This document shows positions 26,741 to 37,500 of a DNA stretch of 64,000 bases, in pieces. The translations under genes and the position numbers were made by a program. The notes beneath the pieces were generated by a model. The model had not been told where the DNA came from. It saw nothing but the letters and a program-made list of their open reading frames with translations, and did no database searches. The stretch comes from Paenibacillus yonginensis (GTDB taxonomy: Bacteria > Bacillota > Bacilli > Paenibacillales > Paenibacillaceae), in the NCBI RefSeq assembly GCF_001685395.1, contig NZ_CP014167.1:3734501-3798500 (forward strand). Direction: 5' to 3'. Each line of letters opens with the position of its first letter. Within the stretch, counting starts at the first letter, position 1.

Positions 26741-28825
26741 TCAGACTACCTTTAGATACCCTTTGCTGAGCGCGATCCGATTCATCTGCTTAATCTGCCG
26801 GATCGCCCCGCGCTGAGCCGAATTGGCCTGTCTGGAGAAAAAGAATACCCTGCCCGTCGGGTCCTCCATGGACCTTCCGGCTCTTCCGGCCATCTGCACC
26901 AGGGATGCTTCATCAAACAGCCCGCTGTCGGCATCCAGAATATAGACGTCGCTTCGTGGAACGGTTACGCCACGCTCCAGAATGGTTGTCGTGATGAGAA
27001 TCCGAATGGCCCGGCTGCGGAAGGCCAGCACCTTGTCCGCACGTTCTCCGTCCTGCGAAGAAGTACCCTCAATCCTGACGCCAGGCAGCTTGCTGCGCAG
27101 CAGAGCCAGCAGCGGAGGAATCTGCTGAATCCGGGATATAAACAAAAAAATCTGCGCGTCCCGCTGCAAGGAACGTTCTAACTCCGTGATCAGGTTTGAC
27201 GGCAACCTTTTACGGCTTATATTCTCGTCCGTGCCTGGGAACGAAGTCCGCTTGGGCACCGGAAGCGGGTGTCCATGGAATCTCGCCGGGACCTTGGCCA
27301 CCCCGCAGCGGCCGGCGGCTGCGTCCCGCTGGAGCTTCTTAGGCGGCGTTGCCGATAAGAAGATAAAATGGCCGCTGTCTTTGCAGCAGGCTTCGGCGGC
27401 ATAAGCAAGCATGGGGTCATTGTGGTAGGGAAAAGCATCAAGCTCGTCGATTATGACTAGATCAAAGGCTTGATGAAACCGCAGCAGCTGGTGGGTAGTC
27501 GATAAGACGAGATTGGCCGGAGTCCAGCGGTCCTCGCTTCCCCCGTACAGCACGCTCATCTGCTGCTCGGGGAACACCTTGGCCAGCCGGGGGGCCAGCT
27601 CAAGCACCACATCGCGTCTGGGCGTCGCCACAAGCGCCCGGCCTCCAGCTTCCAGCACATGGGCCAGAAGCGGGAAAATCATCTCGGTTTTGCCGGCGCC
27701 TGTCACGGCCCAGAGCAGGAAGCGGGCCGGACGGACGGGAACGGCGGACGGCGCGGCAGGCGGCCTGGCGGAGGACGATGCGGACTCCGCCGCGGCGGTT
27801 GCGGCGCGCCCGGCAGATGGCGCGGCAAGGAAGCGCAGCGCTTCGGCAGCGGCCTCGCGCTGCGCCGGGCTGAGCCCCCACCGATCGAGCTGGCGATCGG
27901 CGGGGGCTGGAGGGGCCGCGTGCCCCGCCGCGGCCCCGGAAACCGCGCTGCCGCGAAGCAGCAGCGCGCAGGAGCGGCTGCGCCCCATAGCGAGGCAGGC
28001 CTCGCAATAGGCGCAGCTGCTTTGCCCGCACCCGGCGCATGGCGCCGTGCGGGTCACTTCGCTGCCGCAGCGCCGGCAGCGGGGAAGCGCCGGCCCGCGC
28101 AGCAGGCCGGCGAACCGGCGCCGCCGCCCCGTCTGCGCGGGGGCGACGCCCGCCATCAGCGCAGCGTGCCCCGCAAGCTGGGCGAGCTGCGCCAGAGTGC
28201 GCCAGCTGCCGGCCAGCTCCGGCAGCTGCGCTTCGAGCAGCCCTCGCAGCTCGGGCTGCAGCAGCGAGCGCCCCGCGGTCAACGCAGCGAAGCGCGCCAC
28301 CTCCCGGGCCGCCGGCATCCGGCCCGGCTCGGCAACCCCCTGTGCCCCGTCCATGTCCGGGGCACACAGCTCCCGCCACCGGGGATGGCCGCCCGCCCGG
28401 CGGTCATACAAGCAGACGGGAAACCCCATTTCCCAGTCTTTCTTATCCTGTTCCCGGTTATCTCTACCGGCTCCCCAGCCTTGCTTATCCTGCTCTCGCC
28501 GCTGCCCTGCCGAATTCCCCCTCAATCTCTCTGCCCCTTCCCATCTCGCTATACTCGCGCCAGCCGAGAGCAGACGCCCCCAATCCTCCAAGCTAAAACG
28601 GTCAAAACGCCACTCCGAATGAAACTGATCCCGCCAGGCTGCGGCCTGCCCGAGCGGAATCTTTTTTCCAAGCAATACGATCTTGTCCGCCGCCGGCTGT
28701 CCGGGCCAGCCTCCTGACCGTTCCCCGCTCCCGCTTGTCCAACTTACCCAATCCACCCGCAGATCCAGACTGATATAAGCGCTCCACTCGCCGTTTGACC
28801 TTACCACATACAGAGAAACCTTCAT
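26741..28825 (-). CDS. comFA: Competence DNA-uptake helicase ComFA
   Basis: DEAD-box-type ATPase that pulls transforming DNA into the cytoplasm. From ATG 28825 (AAGGGG ribosome site) it has 694 residues, clearly longer than B. subtilis ComFA (about 460). A four-cysteine zinc cluster (CRRCG, CAGCG, CAYCEAC) precedes the helicase core, which has Walker A TGAGKTE and DELDAF, then motif VI QMAGRAGR near the C-terminus. The extra length lies in a very GC-rich N-terminal region and an Ala/Pro-rich segment just before Walker A (27.7-28.4 kb), both probably disordered. An upstream extension of 40 codons is open but lacks a ribosome site. Confidence 0.93.
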   Translation of the reverse strand: MKVSLYVVRSNGEWSAYISLDLRVDWVSWTSGSGERSGGWPGQPAADKIVLLGKKIPLGQAAAWRDQFHSEWRFDRFSLEDWGRLLSAGASIARWEGAERLRGNSAGQRREQDKQGWGAGRDNREQDKKDWEMGFPVCLYDRRAGGHPRWRELCAPDMDGAQGVAEPGRMPAAREVARFAALTAGRSLLQPELRGLLEAQLPELAGSWRTLAQLAQLAGHAALMAGVAPAQTGRRRRFAGLLRGPALPRCRRCGSEVTRTAPCAGCGQSSCAYCEACLAMGRSRSCALLLRGSAVSGAAAGHAAPPAPADRQLDRWGLSPAQREAAAEALRFLAAPSAGRAATAAAESASSSARPPAAPSAVPVRPARFLLWAVTGAGKTEMIFPLLAHVLEAGGRALVATPRRDVVLELAPRLAKVFPEQQMSVLYGGSEDRWTPANLVLSTTHQLLRFHQAFDLVIIDELDAFPYHNDPMLAYAAEACCKDSGHFIFLSATPPKKLQRDAAAGRCGVAKVPARFHGHPLPVPKRTSFPGTDENISRKRLPSNLITELERSLQRDAQIFLFISRIQQIPPLLALLRSKLPGVRIEGTSSQDGERADKVLAFRSRAIRILITTTILERGVTVPRSDVYILDADSGLFDEASLVQMAGRAGRSMEDPTGRVFFFSRQANSAQRGAIRQIKQMNRIALSKGYLKVV

Positions 28826-28896
28826 GTTCTCGCCCCTTGTTTTATGGATTCCCAGTCTAATGCTGCTGCCTGGTTTTTTTGAAAACACACAAAACA

Positions 28897-28942
28897 CAAA
28901 AAAGCACACCCCACCAAGTTCAAGAACTTGTAGAGTGTGCTT
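28897..28942 (-). terminator. Terminator between the small membrane protein gene and comFA
   Basis: Outer stem AAGCACAC/GTGTGCTT, inner stem CAAGTTC/GAACTTG, then a T6 run on the minus strand, 49 bases past the stop at 28991. Confidence 0.85.
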
Positions 28943-28990
28943 CACCCGTCGTTTCTATTTCTCTTCCGAAACAAGAAACCTGCTATGAAA

Positions 28991-29431
28991 TTAGACGACA
29001 TGTACATAGGGGATTTTGGCAGCCTCCCCCGGCTTGCGAAGATCGACAAACAGAAATCCGTCCTGCTCAAGCTCTGGCGAATGCTGGGCCAAATCCTCCC
29101 GCGACAGCTCCCCGGAGAAGCGGATGACCTGAAGCTCCATGCCTTCCGACCGGCTCATCCGCTCGGCAATGGCCAGCGTATCATCTTCCGAGTGCTCATC
29201 AACCAGAGTAACCAAATGAGGTTTGCTGCTCAATTTGGCGTACCAGGAAATAGCGCGCAAATACCATTCCAGCTGACGTCCGTGATTCCGCGTTACCAAT
29301 ACATAGTGAACAAAACGCCGCTCCCCGGCGGCCTCACGGTTCAATGAACGACGATACAGCCCATGAACGGCGAGTGCCGCCAGCGCATATCCGGCCACAA
29401 TCCATAAAGCCAACGTGATCATGGAGTCCAC
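28991..29431 (-). CDS. Small membrane-anchored protein of unknown function
   Basis: A 146-residue protein with one N-terminal membrane segment (ITLALWIVAGYALAALAVHG, residues 5-24) and a soluble domain. The segment HYVLVTRNHGRQLEWYLRAI followed by LVTLVDEHSEDDTLAIAERM resembles the first strands of a GT-A glycosyltransferase, including a DEHSEDDT stretch, but the protein is too short for a whole enzyme. It sits between degU and comFA, near the place of B. subtilis yviA, but I see no firm relation. The 260 bases between it and degU hold a small AAAACCT/AGGTTTT palindrome and nothing else I can name. Confidence 0.65.
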   Translation of the reverse strand: MDSMITLALWIVAGYALAALAVHGLYRRSLNREAAGERRFVHYVLVTRNHGRQLEWYLRAISWYAKLSSKPHLVTLVDEHSEDDTLAIAERMSRSEGMELQVIRFSGELSREDLAQHSPELEQDGFLFVDLRKPGEAAKIPYVHVV

Positions 29432-29690
29432 CTCCCTGTCTTGCAGACGAACGCCGCTTGCTGCTGCAGCGTTATGCCTGCCGCAAAACCTTAGGTTTTA
29501 ACTAAGATACTATATGCGGCCACAGGGGGTCCGGTTACTGGGCGGCCCGGCTGCCGATCCGAACGGTTCGGGCCAGTCTTATCCTTCTTACGCAAGTTGG
29601 CTCCCGACCAGCGTCTATGTAGGGCATAGGGCAGCCAACGGTCTTATGTGCTTGTTCTTAGTGCTTAAGTATAGAAAAGCGGAACCGCGC

Positions 29691-30419
29691 CTACAAAGTC
29701 ACCCAGCCCAGCTTGATAGCATTGATAACCGCCTGCGTACGATCATCGACTTCCATCTTCTGCAGGATGCTGCTGACGTGGTTCTTGACCGTCTTCTCGC
29801 TGATGAACAAATGCTCGCCGATCATTTTGTTGCTGCGTCCCTCGGCCATCAGGCGGAGCACCTCGGCTTCGCGGCGGGTCAGCGGATTGTCATCGCCGGC
29901 CACAAATTTGACGCCCGCTTCGCGCATCGTGCCGTCTTCGGCAATTGCGCCCGTTTCATGCAGATATTCCATGCGGCGGAGCTGCTGAATCAGCTTGCCC
30001 GTTACCTTTGGATGGATAAAAGCATGGCCCTCGGCTACGGAACGGATCGCATTGATCAGCGACTCCGCCTCCATATCCTTCAGCAAATAACCGGTTGCGC
30101 CTTTGCGCAGCGTTTCAAAGACATAACTTTCATCATCATGAATTGATAAAATAATTACCTTAATATTCGGCATCGCTTCGCGCAGCAGCTCTGTGGCATC
30201 AACACCGTTCGTTCCCGGCATGTTGATGTCCATCAGCACAATTTGCGGTTGGTATCGCTCACAGGCCTCCAGCACCTGCGAGCCGTCGCTGCACTCCCCG
30301 ACAACCTGGATTTCTTCCTCCATATTTAAAATCCGCTTCAGGCCTTCACGAAACAACTGGTGATCGTCCGCCAAAAGCACTTTGATCTTCATGTTCTCCT
30401 CTACGTTGCTCTGCTCCAT
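29691..30419 (-). CDS. degU: Response regulator DegU
   Basis: A 242-residue NarL/FixJ-type regulator of motility, competence and secreted enzymes. The receiver domain has the acidic pocket (ADDHQLF) and phosphoacceptor Asp64 in VLMDINMPG. The C-terminal LuxR-type HTH reads [22 protein letters not shown], then [17 protein letters not shown] follows the degS stop directly, with AAAGGAG upstream; an ATG at codon 10 is also possible. The long linker (about 140-165) is family-typical. Confidence 0.95.
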   Translation of the reverse strand: MEQSNVEENMKIKVLLADDHQLFREGLKRILNMEEEIQVVGECSDGSQVLEACERYQPQIVLMDINMPGTNGVDATELLREAMPNIKVIILSIHDDESYVFETLRKGATGYLLKDMEAESLINAIRSVAEGHAFIHPKVTGKLIQQLRRMEYLHETGAIAEDGTMREAGVKFVAGDDNPLTRREAEVLRLMAEGRSNKMIGEHLFISEKTVKNHVSSILQKMEVDDRTQAVINAIKLGWVTL

Positions 30420-31586
30420 CTATTCTTGCTCCTTTCTCTTCTCTACATTTGTCGGGATATGAATCACAATCTTCGTTCCCTGGTTCTCCGCCGATTCAAT
30501 TTCCATTCTGCCATCGAGCAGTTCAACCCGTTCACGCATGCCTATCAAGCCAAAATGAGAGTGTTCTTTGGACTTATGCTCCAGCTGATCCACTTTGAAG
30601 CCAAGACCATTATCCTGTACCACAATTTTGATCATCTGTGCTTGATAAGTAATTTCGACACCGACAAACGTAGGGTAGGCATGTTTGGCCGCATTGTTAA
30701 GAGCTTCCTGTACAAGACGGAAAATTGCTGCTTCCATGGCAGACGATAACCGCTGCTCTTTGCCTCTCGTCTCAAAGGTGGTTCTGATTTTGGTCTTCTC
30801 TTCGTAGTCGTGAACATATTTGCGCAGCGTTGGGATCAGCCCCAAATCATCCAGCGCCATCGGGCGCAGATTAAAGATGACTTTGCGCATCTCCTCCAGG
30901 CTGGATCTGACCTGCTGCTTCAAATCTATTATTTCGTCCCTCACCATATTGAAATCCTGCTTGATCAGCATTCTTTCGACAATTTCCGTCCTAAGCACCA
31001 TATTGGCGAGCAACTGGGCAGGACCATCGTGAATTTCCCTGGAGATTCGCTTGCGCTCCTCTTCCTGGGCTAAAATAATTTTCAGTCCGATCAGCTGTCT
31101 GTTCTTGGCGGACTCGAGAATCCGGGTGACCTGGCCCAGCTCCCCGGACAAGTATTCCAGAACTACGTTCATCTGCGTCCCGATCGTCTCCGCCCGCTCT
31201 ACGGAACGCTCGACATTGCGCGCCCGTTTCTGAAGCTCGTCCCGGCGGGCCTTCAGATACATCTCTTTCTCCCGGTAGATCAACAGATCCAGCTGCAGCT
31301 GCGTTGCCACTTCATAAGCCTGCTTGATGTCCTCTTCCTTGTAACGCACAAAATCCCGGCTGACTTCCGTCAGCCGGATTCGTGAACGGCGGTAATTCAG
31401 CTCTAGCTGATCGACTTTCTCAATCGTCTCCGCCGTCTCTTTCATCACCTGCTGAAGCTCGGTATTCAGCATCTTCAGCTCTGTCTGAGCGGCATCCAGG
31501 ATTTCAATCATCTGCAGCTTGCTGTCCTGCATGACATTTATCGCATTTTTAATGACGCGGTCGATCGCATCGGTTTGAAAATCCAC
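30420..31586 (-). CDS. degS: Cytoplasmic sensor histidine kinase DegS
   Basis: A 388-residue soluble kinase. An N-terminal sensor region rich in coiled coil (about 20-160) is followed by the HisKA_3 dimerisation helix with phosphoacceptor His186 in ISREIHDGPAQLL. The HATPase domain has N-box EALNNAAKHA and G-box VQDNGLGF. There is no membrane segment. It starts with GTG at 31586 and is directly joined to degU. The pair controls flagellar, exoenzyme and competence genes in Bacillus, and here lies next to the comF and flagellar genes it is expected to regulate. Confidence 0.94.
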   Translation of the reverse strand: MDFQTDAIDRVIKNAINVMQDSKLQMIEILDAAQTELKMLNTELQQVMKETAETIEKVDQLELNYRRSRIRLTEVSRDFVRYKEEDIKQAYEVATQLQLDLLIYREKEMYLKARRDELQKRARNVERSVERAETIGTQMNVVLEYLSGELGQVTRILESAKNRQLIGLKIILAQEEERKRISREIHDGPAQLLANMVLRTEIVERMLIKQDFNMVRDEIIDLKQQVRSSLEEMRKVIFNLRPMALDDLGLIPTLRKYVHDYEEKTKIRTTFETRGKEQRLSSAMEAAIFRLVQEALNNAAKHAYPTFVGVEITYQAQMIKIVVQDNGLGFKVDQLEHKSKEHSHFGLIGMRERVELLDGRMEIESAENQGTKIVIHIPTNVEKRKEQE

Positions 31587-31638
31587 GTAGGCCCAATCTC
31601 CATTCTTTTACATCCGTGTAATGATCAAACCTATCATA

Positions 31639-34329
31639 TCATGATTGCAGGGTGATAGACTTCGTTTTTTGTTCCCAATTTACAAAGATTCCTAGCCGTT
31701 CAGACACCAGTCTGAGCGGGACTAAAGTCCTACCATTGATGATCAGAGGTGTTACTTCGGACGTTTGGCGTCCGCCATTCAGAATGTAATCTTTGCTGCC
31801 TACAAACAGATCGATCAGCACGCTGCCGCGGACCACTGTAATCCGCTTGCTGGACGCGATCCAGTCCGCGGAACCTCCAAAGGAATCGACCACATAGCGG
31901 ATTGGCACATAAGTGGTTCCATCCTTGACCACCGGAGCGGCATCGAAGGCTTTCTTCTGTCCATCAAGGAAATAGGATTTCTGCCCGACGGTCATAACCA
32001 TTTTGGCGTTTGGATACAGATCGTCTCCGCCGGACGGCACCGTGAACTGGATATTATCGAGCGACACACTGCCGGTCATGGCCCGTTCATCCTGGCCATC
32101 CTCCAGATTCACGAGGTAGATCCGCTTCAGCTTTGCACCGGAGGCGAGTCCATAAGGACTCAGATCAATATTGATGTTCTTCCAGCCGGTCCAATCGACC
32201 TGTTTGGCGATATCTACGTAGGTTGTTTTTCCATTATTATCGATTTCGGCCCGCAGCCAGTTCAGACTGGAGTCACCCATCACGTCAATCGACATCGCCG
32301 ATGCTCCGTCTGGAATGGCGCGTCCGCTGGTTCCGTTAAACTGTGCATAAGCAAACCGGCTGCCGGTGCCTGCCGTCATGTCATAACGCAGCTGCAGCAC
32401 TTTGCCGTGACTGTCGCCGCTGCTGACCACCTGCGCTTGCCCGGTTACCTGTGACGGACTGCCGGTAAATCCAATGCTGTAAGCGAGGTTCTCAAAGTCT
32501 TCCCACGACTGGCTGCCGGCTGCGCTGAACGTAATGACCGAACTGAATCCGTCATACCGGGCAATCGCATAAGCAACCTTGACGCCAGGATTGATCGAGT
32601 TGATCGTTAACACGCCGCCGCCAACGCTGGCTTTCATGCCTTTGAATTCCCATTTCAGGGCACTGGACGGCACGTCGACCGTGCTGCCCGTCTTCAATTT
32701 GGCTTTAGGCGTTATCGTCACTTGTGCTCCAGCCTGAAGCGGACCGCTTTGTGCCCCCAGGCTCAAGCTGCTGAGGCTGTCTGCGCCCAGTATCGTCACT
32801 TTCGTGCTGGCCGAAGCTTGGCCGCTTACTGCCGTCAGTTGAGCTGTACCCGGCTGCACAGCTTTAAATGCACTTCCGGTCCACACCACATTGCCGTTGC
32901 TGGACTTCCAGGTTGGGCTGATTGTGGACGTATCAATCGGGTTGTAGTAAGTGTCATAACCTTTCAGCGAATAAGTCGCTTCCTGGCCGATCAGCAGCGT
33001 TTGCGCACCGCTTACGGTCAGGCCTTTGAGCGTGCCTTGCGGAGCGGTCGTATAAACCCCAACACCGTTGGCGACTTGACGCTGGGTTGTTCCCCCGTTG
33101 GACGTGGCAAACGTCAAGGTTGCATCGGTCTCACCAAGCGGACGGGAGACCAGGGTGGTCGAACCGCCTCCATCCAGGTCAAGGCCTTTCCATACGCCGA
33201 TGCTGGTCATAAAACCTTGCAGCTCGGCTAAGGTCAAGCCGCTGCTGCTGTCATTTTTCTCGGCTGTAATCAAATAAGCGAATTTGCCGTCTTTAGAGTA
33301 TCCAATCGCAGTCCGGGCCACGGCACTGCTGCCGCTGACACCGCTCGTGGAACGAGTGAAGGATGATGCCTTCCCCTGATCCACCAGCAGCGTATGGCCG
33401 CTGATCAGCATCTGCAGGTTCGCCGGGTTGACCAGCTTGCCGCCCGCTACCGTACGAAGCGCGTAATTGGACGTAATCGACTGACCGACCTGCAAATGGG
33501 TATTTACAAAAGTCGCCGCCGTGCCATGCGCCCGCAAAATATAACCATCAGCCGGAACCGGCCCCGGAATAGCCGCTCCAGGTGAAATCTGCTGAATGAT
33601 GCCATTCTGCACCAGCACCTCCGTAGGTGTCGTCGAAGAATCCTTCGGCCGGTCTGTCGAAGCCCAGGCGCTGGTATAAATGTACATCGCGTTCACATGG
33701 CTGTAGCCGTTGTCCGGTTCGGTCCGGTAGGCTTCTTTGTTGATCCCGGCAAGCGGGAAGCTGGACCCGTCTGCTGCCGTCACATTCCCTTCAAATGTAA
33801 AGCTGTCGATCGCCGGTACCCGGTTCTGATCCAGATAGAAAGCATACATGCCCTTGAGCTGATTCGGACTGGTTACGAGCGTTCCCTGCGAGACCGATGC
33901 CCCCATGGCCACACCCTGTCCGCTGGTATTAAACACGTCCCCGTTCACGCCGGCAACCGCGCCGGTCTCCTTCGCCATACCGCTGACCGATTGGCGGGTT
34001 GTCACCTGGCCATTCTTGCCGGTCATCGTATCCAGTTTGACGTACGGATTCGTTAAATCAATCTGCACCACATCGGCCAGCACCTTCACCTGTTTGCCGG
34101 AGCGGGTGACGGTGTACTGATATTTTTGAAGTTTAGCGCCTGACGTAATGATATCTTCCGACAGTTTAACCGCCTGACTGCTCGCGGCATAAATCGTTGA
34201 TGAATTTCCCCATAAAGGCGTTGCCCCCAGCACCGGCTGAACCCAAATCAATCCGGCCAAAGACAGAACGGCCCATTTCCTGCTTTTTTGTCCCCAATTG
34301 TGCTTTGACGCACCTTGTTGTTCTACCAT
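31639..34329 (-). CDS. Secreted phosphodiester glycosidase (NAGPA) with copper-amine-oxidase-type domain
   Basis: An 896-residue exported protein. A signal peptide occupies about residues 18-36 (WAVLSLAGLIWVQPVLGA). The NAGPA/exopolysaccharide phosphodiester alpha-N-acetylglucosaminidase domain (about 85-425) has the conserved GVNGDVFNTSG and LDLDGGGSTTLV. Ig-like and carbohydrate-binding-like beta domains follow (430-760), then a C-terminal copper-amine-oxidase N-terminal-like domain (about 775-896) with VPIRYVVDSFGG and VPLRLVSERLG repeats. That last domain is common in Paenibacillus surface proteins and does not imply oxidase activity. Likely role: trimming sugar phosphodiesters in wall polymers or exopolysaccharide; the substrate is not known. 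Confidence 0.85.
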   Translation of the reverse strand: MVEQQGASKHNWGQKSRKWAVLSLAGLIWVQPVLGATPLWGNSSTIYAASSQAVKLSEDIITSGAKLQKYQYTVTRSGKQVKVLADVVQIDLTNPYVKLDTMTGKNGQVTTRQSVSGMAKETGAVAGVNGDVFNTSGQGVAMGASVSQGTLVTSPNQLKGMYAFYLDQNRVPAIDSFTFEGNVTAADGSSFPLAGINKEAYRTEPDNGYSHVNAMYIYTSAWASTDRPKDSSTTPTEVLVQNGIIQQISPGAAIPGPVPADGYILRAHGTAATFVNTHLQVGQSITSNYALRTVAGGKLVNPANLQMLISGHTLLVDQGKASSFTRSTSGVSGSSAVARTAIGYSKDGKFAYLITAEKNDSSSGLTLAELQGFMTSIGVWKGLDLDGGGSTTLVSRPLGETDATLTFATSNGGTTQRQVANGVGVYTTAPQGTLKGLTVSGAQTLLIGQEATYSLKGYDTYYNPIDTSTISPTWKSSNGNVVWTGSAFKAVQPGTAQLTAVSGQASASTKVTILGADSLSSLSLGAQSGPLQAGAQVTITPKAKLKTGSTVDVPSSALKWEFKGMKASVGGGVLTINSINPGVKVAYAIARYDGFSSVITFSAAGSQSWEDFENLAYSIGFTGSPSQVTGQAQVVSSGDSHGKVLQLRYDMTAGTGSRFAYAQFNGTSGRAIPDGASAMSIDVMGDSSLNWLRAEIDNNGKTTYVDIAKQVDWTGWKNINIDLSPYGLASGAKLKRIYLVNLEDGQDERAMTGSVSLDNIQFTVPSGGDDLYPNAKMVMTVGQKSYFLDGQKKAFDAAPVVKDGTTYVPIRYVVDSFGGSADWIASSKRITVVRGSVLIDLFVGSKDYILNGGRQTSEVTPLIINGRTLVPLRLVSERLGIFVNWEQKTKSITLQS

Positions 34330-34495
34330 TTCTGAAGCGACTCTCCCATCTCTTCCGCAGTCTCTTACGGCTGTTTCTCCTTAAACTACCAAGTCAGGAA
34401 TACATCCTCTAGAATAATAGACTACAAAGTAACAAAAAAGTTACGAAAAATCATGAATTTTATGCTAAGGGAAATTTGTGGAAGAGTTTTTGGGA

Positions 34496-34554
34496 CAAAA
34501 AAATAACCTCTTTTGGTTCCAAGACCTATTGTCATAGGCCCGCCAAAAGAGGTT
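34496..34554 (-). terminator. Terminator after the 1.2-kb-residue SLH protein
   Basis: A 12-base perfect stem AACCTCTTTTGG/CCAAAAGAGGTT with a long loop, followed by TATTTTTTT on the minus strand. The rest of the 250-base gap up to 34582 and 34330 holds the region upstream of the NAGPA gene, with a GTAAC/GTTAC repeat but no clear promoter. Confidence 0.85.
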
Positions 34555-34581
34555 GAGAGATTATAGTCGCCCTAGTCTTCT

Positions 34582-37500
34582 TTATTTTAGGAATCTCAGT
34601 TTATCCAATACCCGTTTGAGCATGACGGCAGCTTCGGCGCGTGTGGCCGTGCCTTTCGGATTAAAGGTACCTGTACTGGTTCCTTGAATGACCCCCGCAT
34701 TTACCGCTTGAGCCACCACGGCCTTGGAGGCCGCAGAAATTTGTTTATTGTCTTTAAACTTGGAAAGGACACCGTCTGGATTCACGGAAGCATTAAGAGG
34801 CTGTCCGGCTGAGGACATCGCCCGGGCCATCATCAAGGTCATTTGCTCTCTTGTGATATAGCTGCCCGGTTTAAAGGCCGTGCTGGACACACCGGCCACA
34901 ATCCCCGCTTTAGCCGCGGCACCGATATAACCGGCCGCCTCGGAGGATGGGGAGACATCGCCGAAGGCAGCCGCGCTCGCCTTGTCCGGCGACAAGCCAA
35001 GTCCTTTTGCGATATAGGTCGCGAATTCCGCCCTAGTAATATTCTGTTTCGGTTTAAACAAACCGCTCGCCGCCGGGTCCATAACCGATTTCGAAACCAG
35101 TTCGGAAATCGTTGTATTCGCCCAATGGTTCTGGATATCCGTCAGGTTCGCATACCCGCTTCTTGGGCCAACCAGGCTGCTGCCCGACTTCAGTGTTGTC
35201 GTAAGAACGGTATAGGCTCCGCTGGACGAAATCTTGGTCGGCACAAACAGCACCTTCTGCGTGCTTCTATCATAAGCATACATGGCCGTGTTAGAGGCGG
35301 ATACCGATCCGCCGGTCTTGATGAACAGGTCACCCGAAACATTCATATAGCTAAGGTCCGCAGATGCACCTGTTGCCGCGCTGATGAACACTTCCGTCGG
35401 GTCGAGCAGCGGAAGCGTGGTGACCCCGTTTGAGCTGTTGATGATGTTCAGGTTATCTTTGGAAACCTGCTCGATTTGGAACCAGACGTTGGCGGAGTTG
35501 AATCCTGCTCCCAGCGACATGGCCAAACTTGAGAACGGCAGCTGCTTGAGCGGCAGCAAATATAGAACATCGCCATATTTAATGCCGAATTCCGCCTCGC
35601 TGCTCCGTGTAAAAGCATCCATAAGCGGTTTCAAAGGCGCTCCAACATAAGCCGCTTTGTTCGACGAAGGCACCTCAAACACCATCACGCGGGCATTCGC
35701 TGCCGCATTGGAGGCTATATAATTATAAGCATCCGTCAGCTTTGCAGCGTCTATGGTGTATTTATTTACGGTCTGCCCGCCTCTGGAGTACGCCGTAGCA
35801 GCTGTTGCAGCCGCTCTGTCCAGCACATAACCGCTTTGATTAAATTCACTGGAAGATAAAATACTCAAGTTAGGAGCAATCGCGGAGCCTGTTGTTCCGC
35901 CATTATTAACAGAACCGGTTGTATTTTGTACCGCTGCCTGGCTGATGGCATTCAGGCTGTTCCCCTGACTGTCTCTCAGAACTCCGGAAGATCCCGGAAT
36001 GTAAGAGAAAGTGACCGTTTGTCCGGCATTCACCGGTGACCCCAGCATGATCGTTAACGTGTTGCCGCTAAGAGAAGCCGACATCAGGCTGCGATTCTGG
36101 TTATCCACCGTCACGGCGAAATAGCCGATAGAGATCCCGGAAGAGGAGGAAGCAGTCGAAAGCGAATTGTTAAACTGAATCTTCATCGTATCTCCGTTGA
36201 CGGTAGCACTGCCGATTCCCGCCGTCACGTTTCCGTACTGGACAGGCACCAGATTCAAGTATCCGGCCAGATTATTGCTCCAGTCGGAAATCCCGCCGGC
36301 CGCCGAGACATACGAAAGCGTTACGCTCTGCGAAGCGTTGAAGGATGAAGCAAGCGTTAAAGTCACCTGGTTATCCTTAATACCAATAGCCGTGACGTAG
36401 ACCGGACTATTATTTACCAATATGGAATATTGGCTCTTTAGGGGCACGTTGGTGGTGCTTAGTCCCTCATCGTAGGTCAAAATGATTTTGTTATTGGAAC
36501 CCACCACACCCTGGAACTGCGGTGGCCGGTTATCGTTATAGTTCCTTACAAAGAAGTCGCTAAACGTTGGAATCTCAAGTCCGCGATAATCCTTGAGCGG
36601 ATAAGAACCCGGAGTATAGTTCACTTTAACAACGGCGTTCGCTATCGCTGAGCTTGACAAAGTGAGCGTTACTGTTGAACCGCTTTGACTGATCCCCGCA
36701 ACCGAAGTCGAAGATCCGTCCTGCGTCACCGTAAACTGACTGTAAGCGTAGGAGGATACACTCTGGAGACTGTCTGCAAAATGCAGAACTACCGTATTGC
36801 CGGAAATATACCCGTCTTTAGGTTTCGGCATGGAAGTTTCAAGTCCGTTCTCGACTTCCATATTGGAGAAAGAAGCCGCTGCATTTTGACTCAGATCCGC
36901 TACTCTTAAATAACTGCTGCTCGGGCTGTAGCTGATCCTGATGTTCTGCCCTACCGCAACACCTACCTGCAAGGTGACATATACGCTGTCGCCTGCCGCA
37001 TACGCGCTGCTGATGCTTCTTGTTTCTCCATTTACCGTTACGCTGTAGATATTAGCAGGCAGCGAAACCGAACTTAAACTTTCGTTATATTGCAGCCGGA
37101 TCGTGTTGTTGGAATACACCTGGGCTTTCTGGATTACCGGAGGTGTTTTATCCAAAGTAGCCGTTGTAAAATACCAGCCGCTTGTACTGGTCAGTCCACC
37201 AAAATAAGCGTTTGTTACTGCATCCATAATGGCTGTACCGGAAATGATAATGTAGTAACTGGAGCCTTCCGTTAACGCAGATGCAGGCGTAATCACCAAA
37301 TTTTTTCCGCTTACAGCAGCCGTTCCTGAAAGAGGCGTTGAAGAACCATATTTATAAAGCAAGACCCCGCTGGCCGTTCCCAAACTAAAAGTTGTCCCTG
37401 CAGCAGCTTTGATATTTGAATTAAATGTAGCCGTCAGAACGGAAGTACCCGGAGACACGTTCGAACTGCCATTAGACGGACTCAGGCTGCTAATGACTAG

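Noticed and set aside
28826..28945. Upstream extension of comFA by 40 codons
   Set aside because: It runs into the preceding terminator and has no ribosome site; ATG 28825 has one.
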